Part shown: positions 43,249-54,495 of the stretch, one piece after another
Position numbering within the stretch: position 1 is the stretch's first letter
Layout of the letters: each line of letters opens with the position of its first letter
From: Lachnospiraceae bacterium YSB2008
Lineage (GTDB): Bacteria > Bacillota > Clostridia > Lachnospirales > Lachnospiraceae
Assembly: GCA_000687655.1 (NCBI GenBank)
Contig: JHWR01000008.1
Location: forward strand, 62,001 to 126,000
DNA: 64,000 bases
Direction: 5' to 3'
Notes under the pieces: model-generated
Seen by the model: the letters and a program-made list of their open reading frames with translations, nothing else
Told to the model about the DNA's origin: nothing
Databases searched by the model: none
Made by a program: the position numbers and the translations under genes

Positions 43249-45255
43249 ATGTACGCAGACGTAATCATAGACATATCCCATAAGGATTTGGACAAGACAT
43301 TTGAATACAGGATACCGGAAGAGCTTTCGCTTTCAGTAGGGGATATGGTCATCATTCCATTTGGAAAGGGTGACAGAACGAGAACCGGTTACGTTGTGGA
43401 TATCAAAGAAACTCCGGTCTTTGATGTCGATAAGATAAAATGCATCGTTGACAGAAAAGAAGGCGGGCTTCCCATAGAGAGTAAGCTGATAAAGCTTGCT
43501 GCATGGATGCACAGAAATTATGGCGGAACCATGATAGCGGCCATGAAGACTGTTATGCCGGTAAAGAGGATAGTGACCAGAAAGAAACCGGTCAAGCAGA
43601 TATCATTTGCGATGACAGGTCAGAATTCCGTCGATGATCTGACAGAGGCTCAGAGAGAAATCTTAAATGAATTTAGGACTGATTATGACCTGGGTGAGAG
43701 AAAGACATATCTCCTTCATGGAATAACCGGAAGCGGAAAGACTGAGGTTTACATAAGATTAGCATCTCACGTTGTGGGACTTGGCAGAAAGGTAATCATA
43801 TTGATACCGGAGATAGCTCTTACCTACCAGATGGTCGCAAGATTTCAGAATCATTTCGGGGACAGAGTATCAGTAATCAACTCAAGCCTTTCAGAGGGTG
43901 AGAAGTTCCGTGAATTCGAGAAGGCTAAGTCCGGGGAGACTGATATAATCATAGGACCGAGATCGGCTCTCTTTACTCCATATAAGGATGTGGGGCTGAT
44001 AATCATAGATGAGGAACATGACCTCGCATATAAGAGTGATAACATTCCTAAATATCATGCACGTGAAACAGCTGTGGAGCGTGCACGTCTTGAGGGAGCA
44101 TCTGTTGTGCTCGGTTCAGCAACACCATCCATGGAGAGCTATTACAGGGCTGAAAAGGGTGAATATAAGCTCTGGGAACTGCCTGAAAGACCGAATGCGG
44201 CAGAGCTTCCTACGGTAGATATAATAGACCTTCGTGAAGAACTGCGAAATGGAAATAAGAGTATCATTTCCGGAAAGCTTTATGAGAAGATGCAAGATGC
44301 CTTCAACCATGATGAGAAGGTGATGCTTTTCCTGAACAAGAGAGGATACAACAGTTTTATTTCCTGCCGAAGCTGTGGAGAGGCTGTCAAGTGTCCTAAC
44401 TGTTCAGTATCCCTTTCGTACCATAGAGGAAATGTAATGATGTGTCATTATTGCGGGCACAGAGAACCTGCTCCGAAGGTGTGCCCTAAGTGCGGATCGC
44501 CTTTTATAGCCGGTTTTGGTACAGGCACTGAGAAGCTCGCACAGAGCGTTGAAAAGCTTTTTCCGGGAATAAATGTTTTTCGTATGGACAAAGATACCAC
44601 GAGCAGAAAAGGTGCTCACGGTTCTATATTGGAAGAGTTCAGGAAGCCGGGAGCAGGATGCCTGGTTGGAACTCAGATGATAGTAAAGGGACATGATTTT
44701 CCGGATGTTACTGTTGTCGGAGTTGTACTTGCAGATATGGGACTTTTTAACGATGATTATTCAGCTCCTGAAAGAACCTTTGATCTTCTGACTCAGGCGG
44801 CAGGCAGGGCCGGAAGGGCGGACAGGAAAGGAAGTGTGGTCATTCAGACCTATATGCCTGATAACTATGCTATACAGTTTGCGGCTGAACAGGATTATAA
44901 AGGTTTCTATGAGATGGAGATAGCATATCGGAGAGCGTTACATTTTCCGCCTGTATATAAACTGACGGGACTCCTGGTATCGTCAAAGGATGAAGAACTT
45001 CTTGAGGGAGCGGCAGGTACCATAGCTGAAACTTTAAGAGGAAAGCTTAAGAGCAGAGGGGTTGCAGTAATAGGACCCGGTGTGGCCAAGGTTTCCAAGC
45101 TGAGCAATGTCTACAGGCGTGTTATTTATATAAAATCTGCTGATGATTATGATCTGTCTGAGATAGAGATTATTGTGGCGGATGTTGTTCAGTCGGTTTA
45201 TAATGGTAAAGATGTGGCATTCTCTTTAGACAGAGATCCGGTTAATATGATGTAG
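43249..45255 (+). CDS. priA: primosomal replication restart helicase PriA
   Basis: 668 residues from ATG 43249 (AGGGA 6 nt upstream). The N-terminal DNA-binding domain starts Y-A-D-V-I-I-D-I. The helicase core has Walker A H-G-I-T-G-S-G-K-T-E and Walker B I-I-D-E-E-H. A zinc-binding insert (about 370-430) has the paired cysteines C-R-S-C, C-P-N-C, C-H-Y-C and C-P-K-C. It restarts stalled replication forks by loading the replicative helicase. def follows after 40 bp. Confidence 0.96.
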   Translation: MYADVIIDISHKDLDKTFEYRIPEELSLSVGDMVIIPFGKGDRTRTGYVVDIKETPVFDVDKIKCIVDRKEGGLPIESKLIKLAAWMHRNYGGTMIAAMKTVMPVKRIVTRKKPVKQISFAMTGQNSVDDLTEAQREILNEFRTDYDLGERKTYLLHGITGSGKTEVYIRLASHVVGLGRKVIILIPEIALTYQMVARFQNHFGDRVSVINSSLSEGEKFREFEKAKSGETDIIIGPRSALFTPYKDVGLIIIDEEHDLAYKSDNIPKYHARETAVERARLEGASVVLGSATPSMESYYRAEKGEYKLWELPERPNAAELPTVDIIDLREELRNGNKSIISGKLYEKMQDAFNHDEKVMLFLNKRGYNSFISCRSCGEAVKCPNCSVSLSYHRGNVMMCHYCGHREPAPKVCPKCGSPFIAGFGTGTEKLAQSVEKLFPGINVFRMDKDTTSRKGAHGSILEEFRKPGAGCLVGTQMIVKGHDFPDVTVVGVVLADMGLFNDDYSAPERTFDLLTQAAGRAGRADRKGSVVIQTYMPDNYAIQFAAEQDYKGFYEMEIAYRRALHFPPVYKLTGLLVSSKDEELLEGAAGTIAETLRGKLKSRGVAVIGPGVAKVSKLSNVYRRVIYIKSADDYDLSEIEIIVADVVQSVYNGKDVAFSLDRDPVNMM

Positions 45256-45295
45256 AGTTATATGACGTATTACTAAGAAAGATGAGGTACGAGTA

Positions 45296-45781
45296 ATGGC
45301 TATAAGAAATATCAGAACAGATGGAGATGATATACTCCGTAAGGTTTCCAAGCCTGTAAAGCAGATGACAGACAGGGTTGAAGAGCTTATAGATGATATG
45401 TTTGAGACAATGTACGAGTCAAACGGAGTTGGGCTCGCAGCACCTCAGGTAGGAGTGCTGAAGAGAATAGTTGTTATAGATGTAATGGATGATAATCCTA
45501 TGTGCCTTATCAATCCTGAGATCATAGAGGCTGACGGAGAGCAGACAGGAGAGGAAGGATGTCTCTCACTTCCGGGTCTTGTAGGGGAAGTTACAAGACC
45601 GGATCATGTCATTGTTAAAGCATTGGACAGAGATATGAATGAGATAACAGTAGAAGGAGAGGGACTTCTCGCAAGATGTTTATGCCATGAGATAGATCAT
45701 CTTGACGGAGTACTTTATAAGGACCTTGTTCTGGATGGACTGCATCCGGTACAGAGACCTGAAGATATGGAAGAGGAGTAG
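45296..45781 (+). CDS. def: peptide deformylase
   Basis: 161 residues. All three motifs are intact: [19 protein letters not shown] with the metal-binding Cys, and C-H-E-I-D-H-L-D-G with both His and the catalytic Glu. It removes the formyl group from nascent proteins. The usual neighbour fmt is 5.4 kb away, separated by a TPR/J-domain gene and an Hsp70 gene; the first of these starts 5 bp after the def stop. Confidence 0.96.
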   Translation: MAIRNIRTDGDDILRKVSKPVKQMTDRVEELIDDMFETMYESNGVGLAAPQVGVLKRIVVIDVMDDNPMCLINPEIIEADGEQTGEEGCLSLPGLVGEVTRPDHVIVKALDRDMNEITVEGEGLLARCLCHEIDHLDGVLYKDLVLDGLHPVQRPEDMEEE

Positions 45782-45786
45782 CTAAA

Positions 45787-48700
45787 GTGGAAGAAGCAAG
45801 AATCTGGCAGATACTTCAGATAGAGCCAACTAAAGATGAAGAAGAGATAAGAACTGCATACAGAGCCAAGCTCGTACAGACAAACCCTGAGGATGATCCT
45901 GAGGGTTTTAAGGCTTTACGTGAAGCTTTTGAGAAGGCTGTTTTTCTCTGCCATAACGATGAAACTCAGCCTGAAGAGGGAGAACTCACACCTGTTCAGG
46001 AACTCGTCAAGAGGGCAGATGAGATATACAGCGATTATGAAAGAAGAAGAAATGTAGAAGAGTGGCAGGAGTGGATATCCGATCCGCTTATAGAAGCACT
46101 TGATACTGTAGATGAAGTAAGGAAGGAATTCCTTGTTTATATGCTGGATCACTTCAGCTTCCCGACAGATGTCTGGAGGCTTTTTGATGAGGTATTCAGA
46201 ATAAGAGATGAGCAGGCGGCTCTTTCAGAGGTGTTTCCTGAGAACTTCATCAGATACATCGTTTCACATATAGAGGAAGAAGATTATTTCGAGTACGATG
46301 AGCTGATTCCAAGGGAGAACATTCCATTTGCAGGAATAACTGATATAGAGGTTACTGCTGAAGAAAAATATGTAGATGACTCTGAAATATCTGAACTGGA
46401 TAAGTATATTAAAAATGCATCGTCACTCTATAATATCTACGCAGCACTCAATAACAGATATACTCCTGAAGAGAATAAAGAAGGAATCATGAAGGAGTTT
46501 GCATCGAGGATTGTTTCACTTCGTCAAGGACCTGTATATCATCCGACCGAGATGGCAGGCCTTATAAGATTTCTGGATTATTCTGACAGAAACGATGAGG
46601 CACTTCCAATATGCGAATTCTTCCTTACGGATGAATATATAGAAAAATATGATGACTATACTCTTGTTAATCTTGCTTATGTTCTGATCAATACATATAA
46701 GAAGCAGGAAAGAGAGGACCTCAGCGGACTTGAGCAGGCCAAGAAGGTTGTTGATATGGTCATTGAGAAGGAGCCTAAGTATGTACTTGCAAATTATGCA
46801 AGATCCATATACTACTTCCTTCACGGCGACTATGTTAAGGCTGACGAGGATGTTCTTGTTGCGGCAGAATTCAATGATCAGAATATGGTCATAGATGATT
46901 TTGTTACCGTAGTTGATAATAAGCTTATAGAATACTATGAAGGTATTCTTGAAAATGAACCTGATAATGTTAAAACGGCAATAGAGCTTGGCTGGTGCTA
47001 TCTCAGAAAAGATGATTCTGACAAAGCTATAGAAATGCTTAAGAAAATCACTCCTGATGAAGAGAACGGTTACGGATACTATAACCTCTACGGAAGATGT
47101 TATATCAAGGATGAGAAGTATGCTGAGGCATATCCATATATCGAAAAGTGGCAGGGATACCTTCTGGAGCTTTATGAAAAGTCGAAGACTGTAAGTCCTG
47201 AAGAGCTTTCTGATGATGAGAAGAAGAGACTCGAGAGAGTTGCATACAGCTTCTATCTCGTTGCGCTCTGCAAAAAGGATACGGGTGATATAGACGGAGC
47301 TATGAGCAGCATGGATACTGCCATAGAATATTCAGACCGTTATGATGAGAAGGTCAGATATACTCATATCAAAGGCCAGATGATGAATGAGCTGGAAATG
47401 TATGAAGAAGCCGTTGATCACTGGACCAAGATGATAGAAGATATACCGGATTATATGCCGGCATATGTATTCCGTCAGGAGGCAGCATTTGAACTCAGAG
47501 ACGGACAGATGGTAATAAATGATTTCTGGAGAATCATAGACTTCGCGCCTGATTATAAGAAAGCTTATGTGCTTGCTGCAAAGGTCTACAATATTTATAA
47601 CAGACCGGATCTCTTCGATGAGATGATGGAGGCTGCTGAGAATAATCAGATTGCCAGCATGGCTCTTGATTTCGAGCTGGCTAAGCGCTTCACATATGAC
47701 CGTGATTATCAGAAGGCAAATGAGATATTTGAGGATCTGGTACCTCATCTTTATGAAGAGGAATGTGATATAGAGAATAAGAGCGAATTCTTTACTGAAT
47801 ATGGAATAGTTCTCTATAATCTCGCAAAGAATACAGAAGATGAGAAAGAATCCGAAGGACTCTTCAGAGAGGCTATGGCTCTTGCTGAAAAGGCTATAGA
47901 AGAGAATAATAAATCAAGACGTGCCCACTGGCTCAAAACTGACTGTCTGGAGTCTCTTAAAGAGAATGCAGATGAAGAGTATACAAACATGCTGTCTATC
48001 TTCTCCGAAGACCCGGATGTATTCTATGAGTACGGTCTCTATATGGAAAGACAGAACAGAAATGAAGATGCCATAAGTCTCTTCATGAAGACCATAAATA
48101 TGTATGACGGTCACAGATCAGCTCATGGAAAGATATCTGATTATTATCTTGATGTATATTATAATTCTGAGGATATAAAGGATTATAATAATGCAGTCGA
48201 TCACGCAAGAAAGCAGCTGAATAACTATGCAAGTGCATATTACTATATAGCTCTGGCACTTGTGTACATAGAGGGAAATGAATTTGAAAAGGCTATAGAT
48301 GCCGCAAAGAAAGCTATTCAGGAAGAGGATGATAACATATATGCATACAATGCACTTGCTTATCCTCTTATGATGCTCAGGAGAAATGAAGAAGCTCAGG
48401 ATGCTTTTGATAAAGGCCTTCAGCTTTCTGAGGAAAGACATACCAGAACTGCACTTCAGAAGAACTATCTCAAGTTCCTTGAAATGAATGCAAGATATGC
48501 TGAAGCTATAGAATTCTCCAAGAAGTATTATGCGGATTTCGGACTGGAAAGCGTAGATACCCACAGAGATCTGGCAGCACTTTATAAGAAGAATAAGCAG
48601 CGAGAGGAAGCTCTTCTTGAGTACAAAGCCATAAACAGTATTTATGTCGGACGTATGCTCGGACAGAAAGCAGACAGAGAGTATATAGGTATCTTCGATG

Positions 48701-49473
48701 CACGCAGCCATATTAAAGAGACAGATATTGAGACTCTTTCATATATGGCAGCAAACCAGATACGTATCATGGAACTCTATGTAGTGATGGGACGTATAGA
48801 GGATTACCGCAAAGTTTATGATGATTTTGTAAAGTTTGTTGTTAAGGAGAACTTTAACGCAAAATACAGATTCGTTGATCCTGACGAAAATGTAAAGAGA
48901 CATGCCGGATTTGTTGCAAATATACTCCGTGAGATAGGACGTCATGAGATGTTCGTCAGAAGGAATTATGCAGAAGCTATCAAGTGCATGGAGCTTGTAG
49001 TTAAGTTTAAGGAACTGGAAGATCCGCAGTCAAATTATAAGATGCATATGTTCGGAAAGAGCATGCTCGAACTGGCTGAAGCTTATATGAGAGCCGGCAG
49101 GGCTAAAGAAGCTGCTGAAATGGCACAGAGGTGTCTTCCTGCACTTATATATCCAAATAAGACTATAGAAGAGTATCTTTCATATCCAAATGAGAGACCT
49201 TACAGATACGGTGAGATAGCAAAATACTACTTCTATACAGGAGAAGCTTCTAAAGCTCCGGGATGTCTGTCACAGATGACTGAATATCCTGCATGTAATT
49301 TCTGCAGAAATAAGGCATGCTATGACAGAGTGCTTACAGACGCTAATTTCTATGAGATAGTAGGTAAGTATGATCTGGCACTTGGATGCTACAATACCGC
49401 ACGTCAGATGTGCGACGATGATACCGAGATAGATGCAGCCATAGCTGCACTTAACGGTCAGCAATACATTTAG
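45787..49473 (+). CDS. large TPR-repeat protein with N-terminal degenerate J-domain and C-terminal Cys cluster
   Basis: 1228 residues from GTG 45787, GAGGAG upstream. Residues 1-52 have the form of a J-domain ([28 protein letters not shown]), but the catalytic H-P-D between helices II and III is N33-P34-E35. From ~210 to 1228 TPR-like helical hairpins repeat, recognisable by [11 protein letters not shown] and Y-A-Y-N-A-L-A-Y-P. Near the end C1160, C1170, C1173 and C1178 could bind zinc. No signal peptide or membrane segment is seen. The Hsp70 gene 16 bp downstream makes a chaperone-cochaperone pair likely: J-like domain contacting Hsp70, TPR array holding clients. Loss of H-P-D argues against normal ATPase stimulation. 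Function otherwise unknown. Confidence 0.82.
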   Translation: MEEARIWQILQIEPTKDEEEIRTAYRAKLVQTNPEDDPEGFKALREAFEKAVFLCHNDETQPEEGELTPVQELVKRADEIYSDYERRRNVEEWQEWISDPLIEALDTVDEVRKEFLVYMLDHFSFPTDVWRLFDEVFRIRDEQAALSEVFPENFIRYIVSHIEEEDYFEYDELIPRENIPFAGITDIEVTAEEKYVDDSEISELDKYIKNASSLYNIYAALNNRYTPEENKEGIMKEFASRIVSLRQGPVYHPTEMAGLIRFLDYSDRNDEALPICEFFLTDEYIEKYDDYTLVNLAYVLINTYKKQEREDLSGLEQAKKVVDMVIEKEPKYVLANYARSIYYFLHGDYVKADEDVLVAAEFNDQNMVIDDFVTVVDNKLIEYYEGILENEPDNVKTAIELGWCYLRKDDSDKAIEMLKKITPDEENGYGYYNLYGRCYIKDEKYAEAYPYIEKWQGYLLELYEKSKTVSPEELSDDEKKRLERVAYSFYLVALCKKDTGDIDGAMSSMDTAIEYSDRYDEKVRYTHIKGQMMNELEMYEEAVDHWTKMIEDIPDYMPAYVFRQEAAFELRDGQMVINDFWRIIDFAPDYKKAYVLAAKVYNIYNRPDLFDEMMEAAENNQIASMALDFELAKRFTYDRDYQKANEIFEDLVPHLYEEECDIENKSEFFTEYGIVLYNLAKNTEDEKESEGLFREAMALAEKAIEENNKSRRAHWLKTDCLESLKENADEEYTNMLSIFSEDPDVFYEYGLYMERQNRNEDAISLFMKTINMYDGHRSAHGKISDYYLDVYYNSEDIKDYNNAVDHARKQLNNYASAYYYIALALVYIEGNEFEKAIDAAKKAIQEEDDNIYAYNALAYPLMMLRRNEEAQDAFDKGLQLSEERHTRTALQKNYLKFLEMNARYAEAIEFSKKYYADFGLESVDTHRDLAALYKKNKQREEALLEYKAINSIYVGRMLGQKADREYIGIFDARSHIKETDIETLSYMAANQIRIMELYVVMGRIEDYRKVYDDFVKFVVKENFNAKYRFVDPDENVKRHAGFVANILREIGRHEMFVRRNYAEAIKCMELVVKFKELEDPQSNYKMHMFGKSMLELAEAYMRAGRAKEAAEMAQRCLPALIYPNKTIEEYLSYPNERPYRYGEIAKYYFYTGEASKAPGCLSQMTEYPACNFCRNKACYDRVLTDANFYEIVGKYDLALGCYNTARQMCDDDTEIDAAIAALNGQQYI

Positions 49474-49489
49474 TAAAAGAGGATTAAAA

Positions 49490-51184
49490 ATGATCATAGG
49501 AATCGATCTTGGAACTACTAATAGTCTGGCAGCGTATTATACCGATGAAGGACCAAAGATAATTCCCAACAGACTGGGGGAGAATCTTACTCCCTCTGTT
49601 GTCAGTATAGACGAAGAAGGAACTGTATACGTAGGACGTACCGCAAAGGAAAGAAAACAGCTGTTTCCTGATACATGTGCCTCTGTATTTAAGAGGAATA
49701 TGGGAAGCGATAAGAAGTATGAACTCTCCGGAAAAGAGCTGACAGCTGAAGAGCTTTCAAGCTTCATACTGAGGTCACTCAAGGAGGATGCTGAAGAATT
49801 CCTGGGAGAACCTGTTGAAGAAGCGGTCATAAGTGTTCCGGCATACTTCAATGATATGAGACGTAAGGCTACCAAGAGGGCAGGTGAACTTGCAGGCCTT
49901 AAGGTAGAGCGTATCATAAGTGAACCTACTGCAGCGGCTATAGCCTATGGACTCTATAATGATGACAAGCCGACAAAGAATCTCGTATTTGACCTGGGAG
50001 GCGGAACGCTTGATGTTTCCATACTTGATTATTTCCCACCAATACTTGAGGTAAGGGCAGTTGCCGGAGATAACTTCCTGGGTGGTGAGGATTTCACTAA
50101 AATAATCGAGGATATTTTCTTCAAGAAGAATCAGGATATAGTTCGTGATAATCTTTCTGTAAGGGAGCTTGCATCAATAAACAAAGAGGCCGAGAAGGCG
50201 AAGCTTGCATTTACTGATGCGGGAACAGTGACGATGTCACCAAAGATAGGTGAAAAGCTTGTTACTACAGAAATAACTATAGACGAATATGAGAAGAATT
50301 CTGAAGACCTGTACGAGAGAATAAGGATACCTGTAAAGAGAGCACTTGCAGATGCAATGCTCAAGGTTTCGGATATCGACAAGATAGTACTTGTAGGTGG
50401 CTCTACAAAGTCTCCAAGTCTCAGAACTTTTGTAAGTAAGCTTTTTAAGACATTCCCGGATACTTCCATAAATCCTGATGAGGCTGTTGCACTTGGAGCA
50501 GCAATTCAGGGGGCAATCAAGGAAAGAAAGGAAAGCATCAAGGAAGTAATACTTACGGATGTCTGTTCATTTACACTCGGAACGGAAGTTGCAGTGGATC
50601 TCGGCGAGAGACATATGGAGGGAGGTCATTTCTGTCCTATACTGGAAAGAAATACGATTATCCCGGCAAGCCGTACTGAAAGATTTTATACTGTACGTGA
50701 CAATCAGACCAGGATAGTAGTAGATGTACTTCAGGGTGAGAGCAGGATAGCTAAGAATAACCTTCTGCTCGGAACACTTGAGATACAGGTTCCGAAGGCC
50801 AAGGCCGGACAGGAAGCTGTAGACGTTACATATACATACGATATCAATTCCATACTTGAGGTTGAGGTTAAGTCAGTATCTACCGGTAAGAAGGAAAGAT
50901 GCATAATCAAGGGTCAGTACGTTGAGATGACAGACGAAGAGATAGAGAAGAGACTTCAGGAGCTTTCTTATCTTAAGATTCATCCGCGTGACCAGGAAGA
51001 GAATAAGCTCGTTCTTCTTCGCTGCGAAAGACTCTACGAAGAGAGCCTGGGACAGGACAGAGAAGTTCTTGAATCAGAGATCAGAAAGTTTGAACTTGCA
51101 CTTTCTTCGCAGGATAAGAGGGTTATAGAGAAGGAACGTAAGAGACTTACCGAATTCCTTGATCAGTGGGAAGAGGAATTATAA
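49490..51184 (+). CDS. Hsp70-family chaperone, short HscC-like form
   Basis: 564 residues, shorter than DnaK (about 610-640). The ATPase domain is complete: [19 protein letters not shown] and [10 protein letters not shown]. The substrate-binding beta-domain (about 360-460) is present, while the helical lid is short and ends [10 protein letters not shown] without the E-E-V-D-type tail. The [12 protein letters not shown] stretch resembles HscC. HscC-type proteins are specialised Hsp70s that work with their own J-proteins. Here the obvious partner is the preceding TPR/J-like protein. It is not the main DnaK; no grpE or dnaJ is adjacent. Shine-Dalgarno AGAGGA, 7 nt spacing. Confidence 0.9.
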   Translation: MIIGIDLGTTNSLAAYYTDEGPKIIPNRLGENLTPSVVSIDEEGTVYVGRTAKERKQLFPDTCASVFKRNMGSDKKYELSGKELTAEELSSFILRSLKEDAEEFLGEPVEEAVISVPAYFNDMRRKATKRAGELAGLKVERIISEPTAAAIAYGLYNDDKPTKNLVFDLGGGTLDVSILDYFPPILEVRAVAGDNFLGGEDFTKIIEDIFFKKNQDIVRDNLSVRELASINKEAEKAKLAFTDAGTVTMSPKIGEKLVTTEITIDEYEKNSEDLYERIRIPVKRALADAMLKVSDIDKIVLVGGSTKSPSLRTFVSKLFKTFPDTSINPDEAVALGAAIQGAIKERKESIKEVILTDVCSFTLGTEVAVDLGERHMEGGHFCPILERNTIIPASRTERFYTVRDNQTRIVVDVLQGESRIAKNNLLLGTLEIQVPKAKAGQEAVDVTYTYDINSILEVEVKSVSTGKKERCIIKGQYVEMTDEEIEKRLQELSYLKIHPRDQEENKLVLLRCERLYEESLGQDREVLESEIRKFELALSSQDKRVIEKERKRLTEFLDQWEEEL

Positions 51185-51212
51185 TTTAGTTTACATAATA
51201 TAAGGATGACGA

Positions 51213-52148
51213 ATGAAGATAGTTTACATGGGCACTCCTGAATTCGCAGTGCCTCCTCTTAAAAGAATAATTGAAGAAGGATACGAGGTTGCTGCAGTAT
51301 TTACACAGCCTGACAAGCCAAAGGGACGCAGCGGAAAGCCGGCACCGTCTCCTGTAAAGGAAGCTGCTATGGAGGCAGGACTCAACATCTGCCAGCCCGA
51401 GAAGCTTCGTGATGAGGAAAATGTAAAGCTCCTGCAGGATATAAATCCTGACATGATAGTTGTGGCTGCGTACGGTCAGATACTTCCGGAGAGTATACTG
51501 AATATCCCGAAGTATGGATGCATCAATATTCATGCATCACTTCTTCCGAAGTACAGAGGAGCTGCACCGATAGAACGGAGCATACTGGACGGTGAAACAG
51601 TAACAGGCGTTACGACCATGTATATGGCGAAAGGCCTCGATACAGGTGATATCATAGAGCAGGTCAGCACTGAGATAACGAAGGCTGATACCGGAGCTGT
51701 TCTCTGTGAGAGACTTTCATATATGGGAGCAGATCTTATAATCAGTACCATGAAGAAGCTTGAAGCTGGTACGGCTGACAGAATACCTCAGGATGACTCA
51801 AAATCAAATTATGCTAAGATGCTCAGCAAGGATATGGGAATCATTGATTTCAGTAAATCAGCAGAAGAGATAGAAAGACAGATCAGAGCGCTTAATCCAT
51901 GGCCGATGTCTTTTACAAAGATAGCAGGAAAGACTGCGAAGATATATCAGGCTGAGGTTATAACTGATGTCAGTGAAAGTTCTTCACCGGGCGAGATCAC
52001 AGAGGTTACAAAGAAGAGCTTCACCATTGCCTGTGGTGAGGGAGCACTCAGAATTAAAAGACTTCAGCCTGAAGGCAAAAAAGAGATGGATGCGGCATCA
52101 TATCTTAACGGTAACAAGCTCGAAGTCGGAATGATATGCGGTTCATAG
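51213..52148 (+). CDS. fmt: methionyl-tRNA formyltransferase
   Basis: 311 residues, standard. M-K-I-V-Y-M-G-T-P-E-F-A starts the 10-formyl-THF-binding domain; N-I-H-A-S-L-L-P-K-Y-R-G-A-A-P-I carries the catalytic Asn and His, and D-T-G-D-I the Asp. The C-terminal OB-like domain begins near 205. It formylates initiator tRNA, the reaction undone by def. It is the last gene of the priA-to-fmt run, and the T-box region of the trp operon begins about 50 bp beyond its stop. Confidence 0.96.
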   Translation: MKIVYMGTPEFAVPPLKRIIEEGYEVAAVFTQPDKPKGRSGKPAPSPVKEAAMEAGLNICQPEKLRDEENVKLLQDINPDMIVVAAYGQILPESILNIPKYGCINIHASLLPKYRGAAPIERSILDGETVTGVTTMYMAKGLDTGDIIEQVSTEITKADTGAVLCERLSYMGADLIISTMKKLEAGTADRIPQDDSKSNYAKMLSKDMGIIDFSKSAEEIERQIRALNPWPMSFTKIAGKTAKIYQAEVITDVSESSSPGEITEVTKKSFTIACGEGALRIKRLQPEGKKEMDAASYLNGNKLEVGMICGS

Positions 52149-52198
52149 TTAATATGATTAATAATGCTATCAGTTTAACACTTTAGCGCAAAAAAGTA

Positions 52199-52228
52199 TT
52201 GACAGAAAATGCTCTTTCGTGTTATATT
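52199..52228 (+). promoter_or_regulatory. trp operon promoter
   Basis: A consensus TTGACA (52199-52204), 18-bp spacer and TATATT (52223-52228), placed so that the RNA starts just before the T-box stem I. Confidence 0.8.
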
Positions 52229-52235
52229 GCAGAGC

Positions 52236-52537
52236 GTAATTAAATATAACAAACCGTTGATGAAGAGTAAGTAGGTAAGACCTCCTTTCATACAGAGAAC
52301 TGTAGGTGGTGAGATTGCAGTATTAAGTGTTTTGCTGAATGGACTTCAGAGGGCGACCTGAAATGTAATCTACCGGTTATAAAGTATGGGAGACGGAGTA
52401 AGAACCTTCGTTACAAAAGTTCGGCATATGATAGTATGCGCTAAGCGGGTGAAGTTTTTTACCAAGCCGGGTGGCACCGCAGGAATTATAGAGATTATCC
52501 TGTCCCAGCAATCAGTTTTTGATTGCTGGGATTTTTT
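52236..52537 (+). promoter_or_regulatory. tryptophan T-box riboswitch
   Basis: The leader has the T-box sequence GGGTGGCACCGC (52469-52480), which pairs with the acceptor end of uncharged tRNA, and a final terminator stem TCCCAGCAATCA / TGATTGCTGGGA (52503-52531) with a T-run. In the specifier loop, in the family context G-A-A-[codon]-A-C, the codon is TGG (52340-52342), Trp. Uncharged tRNA-Trp should therefore switch on the downstream genes. The apparent reading frames in the leader are incidental. Confidence 0.94.
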
Positions 52538-52609
52538 ACTTTATATGTTTCCTATCACAGAAAACCTGCCGAGCGCAAATTGCATTAAAGACTAAGGGAG
52601 GAACAACAA

Positions 52610-53014
52610 ATGATTAGTCAGGTAGCAGTTTATGCAGAAAACACAAGAGGCGCAATGTTAAAGGTTTCCAAGTATATTTCGGATGCAGGGATAGATATTA
52701 CGAATGTCGTTACTAATGACAGTGCTGAGTTCGGAATTATCAGGATGATAGTTTCAGATCCTGAAAAGGCAGTAGAACTTCTGGGGTCACTTGGATACAT
52801 GTGCAGAGTTGATAAAGTCATAGGGGTTGAGATATCCGATGACGTAGGAAGCCTGACATCATTGCTGGATGTCGTCAACACCTGCAAGATGATCATTGAT
52901 TATATATTTGTTTCATACAGTAGAGATACAAAGACACCTCTTGCGATAATGAAAGTTACTGAGGCAGAAGAGGTTGAAAAGAAGCTCAGAGAGCAGGGCT
53001 ACAAGACATTATAA
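52610..53014 (+). CDS. tandem ACT-domain protein, first gene of the trp operon
   Basis: 134 residues behind GGGAGGA. Two ACT domains are visible: Q-V-A-V-Y-A-E-N-T-R-G-A-M-L-K-V and, from ~68, V-I-G-V-E-I-S-D-D-V-G-S-L-T-S-L-L-D-V. ACT domains bind amino acids at domain interfaces and usually regulate an attached or partner enzyme; here no enzyme domain is attached. Its place directly behind a Trp T-box and 18 bp before trpE suggests an amino-acid sensor acting on the pathway. The ligand could be Trp, Phe or another amino acid. Similar stand-alone double-ACT proteins occur in anaerobes with poorly known roles. Confidence 0.88.
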   Translation: MISQVAVYAENTRGAMLKVSKYISDAGIDITNVVTNDSAEFGIIRMIVSDPEKAVELLGSLGYMCRVDKVIGVEISDDVGSLTSLLDVVNTCKMIIDYIFVSYSRDTKTPLAIMKVTEAEEVEKKLREQGYKTL

Positions 53015-53032
53015 GCAGAGGGAGGAAGAAAT

Positions 53033-54484
53033 ATGGAACTCAGACCAACACTGGAAGAGTTACAGAAACTTGATAAAGATACATTTACAGTTGCACCTGT
53101 AAGTGCTGAGATTTTATCAGATTTTATAACTCCTATAGAAGCACTTAGAATCCTGAAGAAAGCATCATCACATACTTATATGCTTGAATCAGCACAGGCA
53201 AATGAAACGTGGGGCCGATATACATTTCTCGGATTTGATCCAAAGATGGAGATAACCTGTATCAATGGAGAAATGAAGGCAGGTGAAGAAAGCTTTCAGA
53301 CTGATAACCCGACTGAGTATCTGAGGAAGGTGTTAGCAGGTTACAGAAGTCCAAGATATGATTATCTTCCGCCATTTACAGGCGGACTTGTCGGGTATTT
53401 CTCATTCGACTATCTTAAGTACAGCGAACCTGTTCTTCAAAGCGAGGTCAAAGATGAGGAAGAATTCAGAGATGTGGACCTTATGCTTTTCGATAAGGTA
53501 ATAGCCTTTGATAATGTAAGACAGAAGATAGTGCTTATTGTAAATGTAAAGCTCGCTGATCTGGAAAACGAATACGAAAGATCAAAGAAGGATATCTCAG
53601 AACTTGCAGAGCTGCTTCTTACAGGAGAAAAGTTCAGAGATACAAAGGGAAGACTTACCGGAGATATCAAACCGCTCTTCAGCAGAGAAGAATACTGTGA
53701 CATGGTGGAACGTGGAAAGCATTACATTTTCGAGGGAGATATATTCCAGATAGTGCTTTCAAACAGACTTGAAGCTCCTTTTGAAGGAAGCCTCCTGGAT
53801 ACATACAGGAATCTGAGAACGATCAATCCATCACCTTATATGTTCTATTTTTCGGGAACGGATGTTGAGGTAGCAGGAGCATCTCCTGAAACACTGGTCA
53901 AGCTTGAGGATGGAATTCTTCATACTTTCCCTCTTGCAGGTTCAAGACCAAGAGGAAAGAACAAGGAAGAAGATGAGAAGCTTGAAGAAGAACTTCTGAG
54001 GGATGAAAAGGAACTCGCTGAACATAACATGCTGGTTGATCTTGGAAGAAATGATCTTGGAAGAGTGAGCCGTTTCGGAACTGTGGAAGTTGAGAAATAC
54101 ATGGAAGTCCTGAAGTTCTCACATATCATGCATATAGGTTCGACAGTAAGAGGATGTCTCAGGGAAGATAAGGATGCACTTGATGCCATAGAGGCAGTGC
54201 TTCCGGCAGGAACTCTTTCAGGAGCGCCAAAGATCAGAGCCTGTCAGCTTATAGATGAACTTGAGAATAATAAAAGAGGTATATATGGTGGTGCAATCGG
54301 TTATATAGATTTTACAGGAAATATGGATACCTGTATCGCCATACGAATTGCTTACAAGAAAAACGGAAAGGTCTTCGTCAGAAGCGGGGCCGGAATCGTA
54401 GCAGATTCAGTACCGGAAAAGGAATTTGAAGAGTCACTGAATAAGGCACGTGCAGTTATAAATGCACTTGAAACAACGATATAA
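53033..54484 (+). CDS. trpE: anthranilate synthase component I
   Basis: 483 residues. The N-terminal Trp-binding site is marked by Y-M-L-E-S-A, the form of the L-L-E-S feedback motif. The chorismate-binding half has D-I-F-Q-I-V-L-S-N-R, N-P-S-P-Y-M-F-Y and A-G-S-R-P-R-G, then G-A-P-K-I-R-A. It makes anthranilate from chorismate with ammonia from TrpG. Feedback inhibition by Trp is likely given the intact motif. trpG starts 11 bp after the stop. Confidence 0.96.
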   Translation: MELRPTLEELQKLDKDTFTVAPVSAEILSDFITPIEALRILKKASSHTYMLESAQANETWGRYTFLGFDPKMEITCINGEMKAGEESFQTDNPTEYLRKVLAGYRSPRYDYLPPFTGGLVGYFSFDYLKYSEPVLQSEVKDEEEFRDVDLMLFDKVIAFDNVRQKIVLIVNVKLADLENEYERSKKDISELAELLLTGEKFRDTKGRLTGDIKPLFSREEYCDMVERGKHYIFEGDIFQIVLSNRLEAPFEGSLLDTYRNLRTINPSPYMFYFSGTDVEVAGASPETLVKLEDGILHTFPLAGSRPRGKNKEEDEKLEEELLRDEKELAEHNMLVDLGRNDLGRVSRFGTVEVEKYMEVLKFSHIMHIGSTVRGCLREDKDALDAIEAVLPAGTLSGAPKIRACQLIDELENNKRGIYGGAIGYIDFTGNMDTCIAIRIAYKKNGKVFVRSGAGIVADSVPEKEFEESLNKARAVINALETTI

Positions 54485-54495
54485 GAGGTGGCGAT

